Made by a program: the position numbers and the translations under genes. DNA of 7,045 nucleotides from NCBI GenBank assembly GCA_946887155.1, contig CAMPKM010000151.1, positions 1-7,045 of the forward strand, written 5' to 3'. The number at the start of each line of letters is the position of its first letter. Position 1 is the stretch's first letter. Below are positions 1 to 5,557 of this stretch, piece by piece. This DNA comes from an uncultured Gemmatimonadota bacterium (GTDB lineage Bacteria; Gemmatimonadota; Gemmatimonadetes; Gemmatimonadales; Gemmatimonadaceae). Below the pieces are notes generated by a model. The model ran no database searches. It was not told where the DNA came from and saw only the letters and a list, made by a program, of their open reading frames with translations.

Positions 1-55
1 TGCTCCGTCCCTGCTCCGTCCCTGCTCCGTCCCTCCTCCGTCCCTCCTCCGTCCC
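1..55. repeat. 11-bp tandem repeat array upstream of first kinase
   Basis: Five head-to-tail 11-bp units fill these bases: three of TGCTCCGTCCC followed by two of TCCTCCGTCCC. The array runs off the left edge of the window, so its full copy number is unknown. It ends 53 bases before the proposed start codon of the kinase gene, so it lies in that gene's upstream region. The unit length is close to one helical turn, which would place all copies on one face of the DNA; this is an inference only. There are no spacers, so it is not a CRISPR, and 11 is not a multiple of 3, so it does not encode a peptide repeat. Confidence 0.9.
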
Positions 56-80
56 GGTTCTTCGGTGGCGGGCCGAGCCG

Positions 81-88
81 TATATTTG
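81..88 (+). promoter_or_regulatory. possible promoter -10/-7 element (TATATTTG)
   Basis: TATATTTG fits the TAnnTTTG element known from Bacteroidota promoters, and also contains an ordinary sigma-70-like TATATT. It is the only A/T-rich block between the tandem array and the gene. I see no convincing -35 partner at the usual distance. If it is real, transcription would start near 95, leaving a very short leader before the TTG at 109. This would suit the lack of a good Shine-Dalgarno sequence there. Weakly supported. Confidence 0.25.
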
Positions 89-108
89 GCAGGTTCAATC
101 CCAGCCCA

Positions 109-3100
109 TTGACCGATCTTCAGACACGCGTCGCGACCCAACTCAGCGGGACCTATTCGCTGGAGCGAGAGCTCGGTGGCGCCGGCATGTCTCGCGTCTT
201 TGTCGCCGAAGAGACTGCGCTCGGCCGAAAAGTCGTAGTCAAGGTCATGAGCCCCGAGGTCGCCGAGGGGCTGAGCGCTGAACGGTTCGTCCGCGAGATC
301 AAGGTCGCCGCCCGCCTCCAACAGGCGAACATCGTGCCCGTGCTGCGAGCCGGTGAAATCGACGGCCTCCCCTACTACACGATGCCGTTCGTCACGGGTG
401 AGTCGCTCCGACTGCGCCTGGCAAGGAACGCGCTAACCACCGGTGATGCCCTCGGCGTCCTCCGCGACGTCGCCAAGGCCCTGGCGTATGCGCACTCCGA
501 GGGTGTCGTCCACCGCGACATCAAACCCGAGAACGTCCTGCTCTCGGCGGGTACCGCCGTCGTCACCGACTTCGGGATTGCCAAGGCGATCTCCGAATCG
601 ATGAACGAGGCGACACCGGACATCACCCTGACCCATGTCGGCACCTCGTTAGGTACGCCGGCCTACATGGCGCCCGAGCAGGCCGCCGGCGATCCCTCGA
701 CGGGTGCCCGGGCCGACCTGTACGCGTGGGGCGTGATGGCGTACGAACTCCTTTCGGGACGGCATCCCTTCGAGCGCCACCGGACACCGCACGACCTGAT
801 CCGGGCGCACATGGCCGAGGAACCGGAACACCTGGCGTCCCGTGCTGCCGGCGTGCCGATGGCCGTGAGCAACGTCGTCATGCAGTGCCTGGCCAAGGCA
901 CCCGACGCCAGGCCGGCGTCGGCCGTCGAACTGGTCACCACGCTCGAGGGCGCCCAGCACGCCCCATCCGCGGTTTCTTCCGTCAGCCAACCGTTAGGCC
1001 TGGCCAAGGCGCTCCTCATCTATGTGGCGGCGTTTGCGACCGTCGCACTGCTGGCACGATTGTCGATTTCCGTGATTGGCCTTCCGGGCTGGGTTTTTCC
1101 CGGCGCACTCGGCGTGATGATGATCGGCTTGCCGATCGTTCTCGTCACGGCGTGGCTCGAGCGCCAGCGGCACGTCTGGCGCACGTCCACCGTTACCCCG
1201 GTGGGGACGCTGGCGCGAATCGCCGTCGAGAACCCGCGGCAATTCACATGGAGAAAGACGGTCGTCGGCGGCGCTGTCGCACTCGGCGTGTTCGTCGCGG
1301 CCGTCGCCGGCTACATGGCGATGCGCCAGTTCGGCATCGGGCCGTTCGGTACGTTGATCGGTTCCAACGCGCTCGAGGCCCGGGATCGCATCATCATCGC
1401 CGACATGCGCGGGCCGTCGTCCGACAGCGGACTCGGTGACGTCTTCGCCGAGGGATTGCGTGCCGGCCTGTCAGAGTCGAAAGCGCTTCGGCTGATCGCG
1501 ACCGACCGCGTTGGCATGTTTCTGCAGCAGATGCAACGCCCCGGCGCCACGCTGGCTGGAGACGTCGCGCGCGAGGTCGCGACTCGTGCCGGCGCCAAGG
1601 CGATCCTGGAAGGAGATGTCAGGCGTGTTGGTGCATCGTACGCCCTGACCGTTCGCCTGCTCCCCGCGGACGGCGGTGACCCGCTGGTCACCCTCCAGGA
1701 AACCGCCGAGAACGACGCCGACTTCACGTCCGCGACCGGTCGCCTCGCCAAGCGATTGCGCGAACGCGTCGGTGAATCGTTGCGAAGCATCAATGCGGCG
1801 CCCGAACTGCCTAGCGTCACTACCTCGTCGCTCCCCGCGCTCCGCAAGTTCACTGAAGCGCTGCGCGCCGAGCGTCGGGGAGACTATCCCGCGGCGTTCC
1901 AGGCGGCGCGCGAGGCCGTCGCCCTCGACTCCGGTTTTGCATCCGCCTATCGATACCTGGGTACGACGCTGAGCGCCGTCCTCAGCACGCGACAGTTCCA
2001 GAGCGAGATGGTCGAACGTGCGTACGCCATGCGTGAGCGGGCCACACCGTATGAACGCGCCGAGATCGAGAAGGACTACTGGCTGGCGGGCCCGAACCCC
2101 GATCTCGTCCGGATGCGACAGGCCGCCGAGGCGATGTACGCGATCGATCCGGAACGCGCCGCCGTGCGGCTGACCGAAGCGCTGTTCGCCACGCGCGATC
2201 ACGCGGGATCGATTCGACTCGCTCACGAGGCGATCGCCGTGGACTCGACGACGTTCGATCCGTATTGGATGCTGGCTTTTGGCTACGCGGAGCTGGGGCA
2301 GGTCGACAGCGCGCAGGCCGCACTGTCGGAGTTTACGACGCGAGGCGGAAATCGTTTCCTGGCTGCGGTGCTGGCGGTACCGTTGGCCACGCTCATGAAC
2401 CAGGATTCGGTGGCGTTTGGCATCGCGACGCAGTTGCGGCAGTCCAATGAGAATCCATACGTGGCGGAAGTCGGGGCGACGATCCTGCGCGGCCTTCAGC
2501 GGCGAGCCGGTCGCCTCCGCGACTCATGGGAAACGTTGAAGTTCGAGGAGCGGGCCACTTCGGCACGCGGAGTAGCTGCCGCCGCAGGAACCAGCCTGCT
2601 CAGTGAATCCGCGGATCACGCGTTGTTTCTCGACGATATCACGGGCGCGCGCCGCCTTCTCGATTCTGCGATCAGGATGTTTCCGCAGGAGTCGCTGCCT
2701 CCACGCGAGCGGTACACCGACTACTACCTGATGGCGGCGTACCATGCGCAGCGGCCGGAGCTTATCCGACGCATGGTGGACGGCCTGAGGCGCGACGACC
2801 CAAATCGCGCGAGCACCGGAGGCGGCAGCAGCATGCTCGCCCAGGCGGAAACGTTCCTCGCGCTGCTCGAGCAGCGTTATGCGGATGCCATCGACGCAGT
2901 GCGTCGCAGCGACATCGGGCCGCAAATCAAGACCTCCGCGGTGCGCATCGCCAAGGTCTTCGACAAGGCCGGTCAGGCCGACTCGGCCCTGCACTACTAC
3001 GAGCGGTACGTCAATTCCACGTCGATCGACCTGACGATCTGGAGCGAGGCACAGGACCTGGCGCTCGCGCGCCGGCGATTGGCGCAGCTCTACGAGGATC

Positions 3101-3237
3101 GCCGGGACTACACCAAGGCCTATGAGATGTATTCGGCGTTCGCTCACCAATGGCGAAACGCCGACCCGGAATTGCAGCCCATCGTTCAAGCCGCGCGGGC
3201 TCGCATGACTGCACTCGAAAAACTGAGAGCGCAGTAG
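109..3237 (+). CDS. transmembrane Ser/Thr protein kinase with extracytoplasmic TolB-like and TPR regions
   Basis: A 1042-residue receptor-type kinase of the bacterial Pkn family, predicted to phosphorylate Ser/Thr on cytoplasmic targets. Visible kinase landmarks: glycine loop GGAGMSRV (23-30), catalytic Lys45 in VVVKVM, helix-C Glu63, HRDIKPEN (135-142), DFG (154-156), activation segment SLGTPAYMAPE (180-190), Asp203 and Arg268. Three hydrophobic segments follow (about 299-323, 328-350, 384-405), which would put the C-terminal half outside the cytoplasm. Residues about 426-560 resemble the TolB-like or adenylate-cyclase-associated domain (DVFAEGLRAGLS, then AKAILEGDVRRVG). From about 575 to the end there are helical TPR-like repeats (for example 575-608, 945-970, 990-1010). 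All catalytic residues are present, so it should be active. The start is TTG at 109; there is no good Shine-Dalgarno sequence, and the next in-frame ATG (187) lies inside the glycine loop, so it is too late. The ligand and targets are unknown. Confidence 0.93.
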   Translation: MTDLQTRVATQLSGTYSLERELGGAGMSRVFVAEETALGRKVVVKVMSPEVAEGLSAERFVREIKVAARLQQANIVPVLRAGEIDGLPYYTMPFVTGESLRLRLARNALTTGDALGVLRDVAKALAYAHSEGVVHRDIKPENVLLSAGTAVVTDFGIAKAISESMNEATPDITLTHVGTSLGTPAYMAPEQAAGDPSTGARADLYAWGVMAYELLSGRHPFERHRTPHDLIRAHMAEEPEHLASRAAGVPMAVSNVVMQCLAKAPDARPASAVELVTTLEGAQHAPSAVSSVSQPLGLAKALLIYVAAFATVALLARLSISVIGLPGWVFPGALGVMMIGLPIVLVTAWLERQRHVWRTSTVTPVGTLARIAVENPRQFTWRKTVVGGAVALGVFVAAVAGYMAMRQFGIGPFGTLIGSNALEARDRIIIADMRGPSSDSGLGDVFAEGLRAGLSESKALRLIATDRVGMFLQQMQRPGATLAGDVAREVATRAGAKAILEGDVRRVGASYALTVRLLPADGGDPLVTLQETAENDADFTSATGRLAKRLRERVGESLRSINAAPELPSVTTSSLPALRKFTEALRAERRGDYPAAFQAAREAVALDSGFASAYRYLGTTLSAVLSTRQFQSEMVERAYAMRERATPYERAEIEKDYWLAGPNPDLVRMRQAAEAMYAIDPERAAVRLTEALFATRDHAGSIRLAHEAIAVDSTTFDPYWMLAFGYAELGQVDSAQAALSEFTTRGGNRFLAAVLAVPLATLMNQDSVAFGIATQLRQSNENPYVAEVGATILRGLQRRAGRLRDSWETLKFEERATSARGVAAAAGTSLLSESADHALFLDDITGARRLLDSAIRMFPQESLPPRERYTDYYLMAAYHAQRPELIRRMVDGLRRDDPNRASTGGGSSMLAQAETFLALLEQRYADAIDAVRRSDIGPQIKTSAVRIAKVFDKAGQADSALHYYERYVNSTSIDLTIWSEAQDLALARRRLAQLYEDRRDYTKAYEMYSAFAHQWRNADPELQPIVQAARARMTALEKLRAQ

Positions 3238-3246
3238 GACAGTTCG

Positions 3247-3321
3247 TTGAACGCGTTCGCGTTCCGCGGTGGATTCATCTACGTGAGCACCGGCCTCGGG
3301 CCCGCCGCCGACAACATCGCC
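3247..3321 (+). pseudogene. remnant of an M48 peptidase gene
   Basis: These 75 bases match 4344-4418 of the intact M48 gene at 68 of 75 positions without gaps, and keep its reading frame: NAFAFRGGFIYVSTG against NAFALPGGFIYVSTG, then AADNIA in both. The fragment covers residues 82-106, the segment just before the HExxH motif, so it has no catalytic residues. Homology begins only ten bases after the kinase stop codon and ends abruptly at 3321, where unrelated repeat sequence starts. The differences are not mostly synonymous (L to F, P to R, V to G), as expected for decay. It is probably the leftover of a second copy of the peptidase gene, or a duplicated piece. It is not expected to be translated to any useful product. 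Confidence 0.8.
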
Positions 3322-3363
3322 GTTGTCCTTTCTCCCGTTGCACCGTTGGTCGTCATCAAAGCT

Positions 3364-3490
3364 GGCTCCGTGCGCGGCGTCGCTTCGCGAGGGCTCTGCC
3401 GCGGCTCGGGAGGCGCCTGCGCTGGGCGGATGAACATCTTATTGGATACGCTGGTCGCACCTCGCCTTGGCAGACCCTCGCTTGCGCCGC
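3364..3490 (+). repeat. 127-bp imperfectly palindromic element, copy A
   Basis: This unit matches the reverse complement of 3843-3969 at 117 of 127 positions with no gaps. The unit is itself an imperfect hairpin. Its left part (3376-3400) pairs with its right part (3469-3491) through three helices: GGCG-CGC with one mismatch, then GCGAGGG with CCCTCGC, then TCTGCC with GGCAGA. The middle, around TGAACATCTTATTGG, would be near the apex. It resembles a REP/BIME-like or MITE-like intergenic element. It encodes no transposase, and I cannot define target-site duplications. Family name unknown to me. Confidence 0.8.
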
Positions 3491-3610
3491 CAACAGGTCT
3501 TACACGGTGGGCGTGTGAGCAATCTTACGACTGTGATCCTTTTGCGCTGTTTGGGAGTGGGTCTAACGCCTAACAGTCCCTCGCGCTTCGCCTGCCGCCA
3601 CGCGTATGCC

Positions 3611-3689
3611 TCGTCGTCCTTTTCCTGTTCCGGCGCAACGCTGGTCGTGATCATCCCTGGCTCCGTGCGCGGCGGCGCTTCGCAAGGGC
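3611..3689 (+). repeat. partial copy of the palindromic element with its left flank
   Basis: This stretch repeats 3321-3394 in direct orientation with substitutions and a small indel. The best part is CTGGCTCCGTGCGCGGCG followed by CGCTTCGC. It carries the left end of the 127-bp element plus about 45 bases of upstream flank (TGGTCGT, ATCA shared), then breaks off at about 3689 into sequence unlike the element. The shared flank shows that the repeated unit is larger than the palindromic core on its left side. Confidence 0.65.
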
Positions 3690-3842
3690 ACCCGAACAAA
3701 GGCAAACCGCCGCGACCGCCTGACGAGTACCAAGTGTTCTCACGGATGCAAAGCTCGTGCGCCGTCGAACGCACGCGCCAACGAAGCATTGTACGATCGC
3801 TGTAAAGCGTAAGACCTCACCCCAACCGGGTACCACGCCAGA

Positions 3843-3969
3843 GCGGCGCGAGCGAGGGTCTGCCCCGGCGAGGTGCGACCAGCGCATCAAACAAGATGTT
3901 CAACCGCCCAGCGCAGGCGCCTCCCGAGCCGAGGCAGAGCCCTCGCGAAGCGCCGCCGCGCACGGAACC
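3843..3969 (-). repeat. 127-bp imperfectly palindromic element, copy B (inverted)
   Basis: Inverted partner of copy A, 92 percent identical over 127 bases without gaps, separated from it by 352 bases. Its own hairpin is better preserved than that of copy A: bases 3843-3864 pair with 3933-3956 through GCGGCGC, GCGAGGG and TCTGCC on one side and their complements on the other, with a small internal loop and a one-base bulge. Keeping the ends complementary suggests either recent spread or selection on the folded form. The two copies together could also form one large cruciform or hairpin. Confidence 0.8.
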
Positions 3970-4020
3970 CAAACAAGCCACCGCGCACGGAACCCAAAAC
4001 AAGCACCACGCACCGAACCC
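3956..4020. repeat. short direct repeats of the element end
   Basis: The outer end of copy B is repeated in tandem. Units with the shared core CGCGCACGGAACCCAAA begin at 3956 and 3981, and a shortened form CGCACCGAACCC ends at 4020. The first two units also share the continuation ACAAGC. The units are 25 and 28 bases long, so they are not in register as codons. They end about 80 bases before the M48 start codon. Confidence 0.75.
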
Positions 4021-4090
4021 GTCTGCCCTCGAAAGACACAGGCGCAGCACCGCGGGGTACCTCCAGTATGACTTTGTTCAAGCAAGCTCT

Positions 4091-4096
4091 GGAGGA
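4091..4096 (+). promoter_or_regulatory. ribosome binding site of the M48 gene
   Basis: GGAGGA sits four bases before the ATG at 4101 and is a near-perfect Shine-Dalgarno sequence. It fixes the start of the peptidase gene and contrasts with the weak or absent sites before the two kinases. A TATGACT block at 4067-4073 could be a -10 element, but I see no -35 partner. Confidence 0.8.
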
Positions 4097-4100
4097 ATAA

Positions 4101-4889
4101 ATGAATCGCTCAACAATTTCGCTCACGGCACTGGCGGTCGCGGCCGTCCTGAGCGCGTGTTCGGTCTCGCGGCAGCAGGCAGCGCAAATGGGCGCCCAGC
4201 AGGCGGCCCAGCTCGACCAGGAACTTCCGATCGTCCGCAACGCGTCCGCCGACCAGTACGTCGAGCAACTCGGCCAGCGCATCGTCAGCGCCACGCCTTA
4301 CGCCGGCCAGGACTTTCAGTTCGCCCTGTATCGATCCGACGAAGTGAACGCGTTCGCGCTCCCCGGTGGTTTCATCTACGTGAGCACCGGCCTCGTGGCC
4401 GCCGCCGACAACATTGCCGAACTCGCCGGTGTGCTCGCGCACGAAGTTGCCCACGTCACGTTAGGCCACAGCGCCGAACAGATGGGACGCGTGCAGAACG
4501 CCAACCTCGGCGCCGGTCTGCTGTGCGTGTTCACGTCCGTGTGCCAGAGTGGTGCCGGTCGGGCGGCCGTCAACGTTGGCGGGACTGCGTATCTCGCAAA
4601 GTTCAGCCGCGCGGCCGAACGCGAGTCGGACCTGACCGCGATCCAGTACGTGACGGCGGCCGGTATTCACCCTAACGGCTTGGTGACGATGTTCGAGGAG
4701 CTGGCGCGCATGGCGCAGTCCAATCCGGGCGCGCTCGACGCCTGGTTCTCCTCGCACCCACAGGCCGAGGACCGTGCCCAATACGTTCAGGCGCGGATCG
4801 CGCAGTTACCGGCCGGGTCCCTCAACCGTTTGACGACGACTGATTCGTCCTATCCACAATTCCAGCGGCTGGTCGCGTCGGTTCGATAG
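4101..4889 (+). CDS. M48-family zinc metallopeptidase lipoprotein (LoiP/BepA-like)
   Basis: A 262-residue protein predicted to be an envelope-anchored zinc endopeptidase. The N-terminus is a lipoprotein signal: Asn-Arg start, a hydrophobic stretch (5-19), and lipobox LSAC with the lipidated Cys at 20. The zinc motif HEVAH is at 114-118 within VLAHEVAHVTLGH. The third ligand is most likely Glu173 in SRAAERESD, with the conserved Asp177, and the family's late His is His219 in SSHPQAEDR. The motif GGFIYVSTGL (89-98) is typical of M48 just before the zinc helix. The length fits LoiP-type lipoproteins, about 250 residues, rather than BepA, which carries a TPR tail. All catalytic residues are present. 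Relatives degrade or help assemble outer-membrane proteins; that this one does so is inference. The start is supported by GGAGGA at 4091. A decayed fragment of a sister gene lies at 3247-3321. Confidence 0.93.
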   Translation: MNRSTISLTALAVAAVLSACSVSRQQAAQMGAQQAAQLDQELPIVRNASADQYVEQLGQRIVSATPYAGQDFQFALYRSDEVNAFALPGGFIYVSTGLVAAADNIAELAGVLAHEVAHVTLGHSAEQMGRVQNANLGAGLLCVFTSVCQSGAGRAAVNVGGTAYLAKFSRAAERESDLTAIQYVTAAGIHPNGLVTMFEELARMAQSNPGALDAWFSSHPQAEDRAQYVQARIAQLPAGSLNRLTTTDSSYPQFQRLVASVR

Positions 4890-5149
4890 TTCAAGGGTTG
4901 AAGGGGTGATCGGTGATGCTGCGGTCTTGCTACAGAGTTGCGGCGCTTCTGCTTCTCCGGGTTGAGCGCTCCGTCACTCACATCGTCTTAAGAGGAGGTA
5001 GCGGCTCCCTCGGAAGGAGGAGGCGCGTCGCTTCACGGAAGTTTTGCGGCGTTAGGAATCGGCAGTTTCGTTAATGCTTTCGTAATAAACAGCTTCTGGA
5101 ACTTTCCCGGCGCTGGACCAGTAATTGCTTGTGAGTGTGAATCAAAGCA
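4890..5149. other. intergenic stretch downstream of the M48 gene
   Basis: I see no gene here. A small perfect hairpin (TTCAA, GGG, TTGAA at 4890-4902) begins at the base after the M48 stop codon but has no T-tract, so it is not a convincing terminator. Two strong purine blocks, AGAGGAGGT (4991-4999) and GGAAGGAGGAGG (5012-5023), look like ribosome binding sites, but no start codon with an open frame follows them. From 5041 the sequence becomes clearly more A/T-rich, including CGTAATAAAC, and could hold a promoter for the RNA candidate that follows. No -35/-10 pair is clear. Confidence 0.55.
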
Positions 5150-5254
5150 GGGGATCCTGAAGTTCGGGGTCACGACGTTGCCATGGCTTTGCGTCCTGTT
5201 CGGAACCGCATTGCGGGCGTCGTGGACCGACAACCAGGATCCCCGGCTTTTTTT
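5150..5254 (+). ncRNA. candidate structured RNA ending in an intrinsic terminator
   Basis: GGGGATCCTG (5150-5159) pairs perfectly with CAGGATCCCC (5235-5244), and seven T follow at 5248-5254. Inside, the strands keep pairing: GTT with AAC (5162-5164, 5232-5234), GGTC with GACC (5168-5171, 5225-5228), ACGACG with CGTCGT (5172-5177, 5218-5223). The 40-base inner loop holds its own hairpin, TGCGTCC (5190-5196) with GGA and CGCA (5202-5204, 5207-5210). The total is about 30 base pairs in nested order. Either it is a small RNA with its own terminator, a leader element of the downstream kinase, or an elaborate terminator for the M48 transcript. The poly-T tract is on the plus strand only. I do not recognise a known RNA family. 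A defective mobile element with terminal inverted repeats is an alternative. Confidence 0.5.
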
Positions 5255-5260
5255 CGTATA

Positions 5261-5513
5261 GGACGTCCGCGCCCTTTGGCAGTCCGCGCCCCTCGGCAGT
5301 CCGCGCCCCTCGGCAGTCCGCGCCCCTCGGCAATTCGCGCCCTTCGGCAGTCCGCGCCCTTCGGCTGTCGGCGCCCTTCGGCATTTTGCGTCCTTCGGCA
5401 GTCCGCGCCCTTCGGCAGTCCAAACCCCTCAGGCAGTTCGCACCCTCGGACAGTTCGCCCCCAGGCAGTTCGCGCCCTCAGGCAGTTAGCGCATTTCGGC
5501 AGTCAGGTCCCCT
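5261..5513. repeat. 17-bp degenerate tandem repeat array upstream of second kinase
   Basis: About fifteen head-to-tail units with consensus GGCAGTCCGCGCCCTTC. Three consecutive units (5278-5328) are identical with CCCCTC ends, and units at 5346 and 5397 match the consensus exactly. Towards the gene the units become degenerate and change length (18 at 5414, 15 at 5449, 16 at 5498). The array ends 44 bases before the kinase start codon. There are no spacers, so it is not a CRISPR. The open frames through it on both strands, with a 17-residue peptide periodicity, are a by-product of the repeat. Copy number probably varies between strains by slippage; an effect on kinase expression is inference. 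Confidence 0.93.
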
Positions 5514-5557
5514 GGTAGTAAACTTCCCCCCACCCCTTCCGTACGACAAAGAGACCA

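Larger units (their letters stand above)
3238..4100. other. 863-base gene-free region made of repeat pieces
   Basis: No convincing gene lies between the kinase stop and the M48 start. The open frames here are short, overlap on both strands, lack ribosome binding sites and run through the repeats. What can be recognised is listed separately: the M48 remnant, the palindromic elements, a partial copy, and short direct repeats before 4020. The stretch between the two palindromic elements (3491-3842) contains the partial copy and otherwise unrecognised sequence. AGGTCTTAC at 3496-3504 recurs inverted at 3809-3817, so relatedness of the two arms continues in patches beyond the 127-bp core. Confidence 0.7.

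Noticed and set aside
3561..3574. GTCTAACGCCTAAC resembles the end of an integron attC site.
   Set aside because: An attC needs a matching GTTRRRY core within about 150 bases and an inverted repeat between. The next GTTAGG on this side is at 4460, inside the M48 gene, and no complementary arm is found. The CCTAAC fits the wider motif instead.
3439..4085. Several open frames of 60-135 codons on both strands in the repeat region.
   Set aside because: They overlap one another, cross the inverted repeats, have no ribosome binding site, and show no recognisable domain; they are explained by the high GC content.
3247..4418. Near-repeat of part of a gene beside it, as in a diversity-generating retroelement template and variable repeat.
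   Set aside because: The seven differences are not concentrated at adenines of either copy, the matching part is in the middle of the gene rather than its 3' end, and no reverse transcriptase is present.
4890..4902. Hairpin directly after the M48 stop as its terminator.
   Set aside because: The stem is only five A/T-containing pairs and no T-tract follows.
4991..5023. Two strong Shine-Dalgarno-like purine blocks suggesting a small gene.
   Set aside because: No ATG, GTG or TTG at proper spacing opens a frame of useful length; the nearby TTG at 5043 meets a stop within three codons.
5261..5513. CRISPR array.
   Set aside because: Units are only 17 bp, directly adjacent with no unique spacers, and no cas genes are present.
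5142..5518. Open frames on both strands through the 17-bp array, one with a peptide-like 17-residue periodicity.
   Set aside because: A 17-bp repeat reads through three frames to give a 17-residue period automatically. The frames lack ribosome binding sites, and the array changes unit length freely, which a coding repeat would not tolerate.
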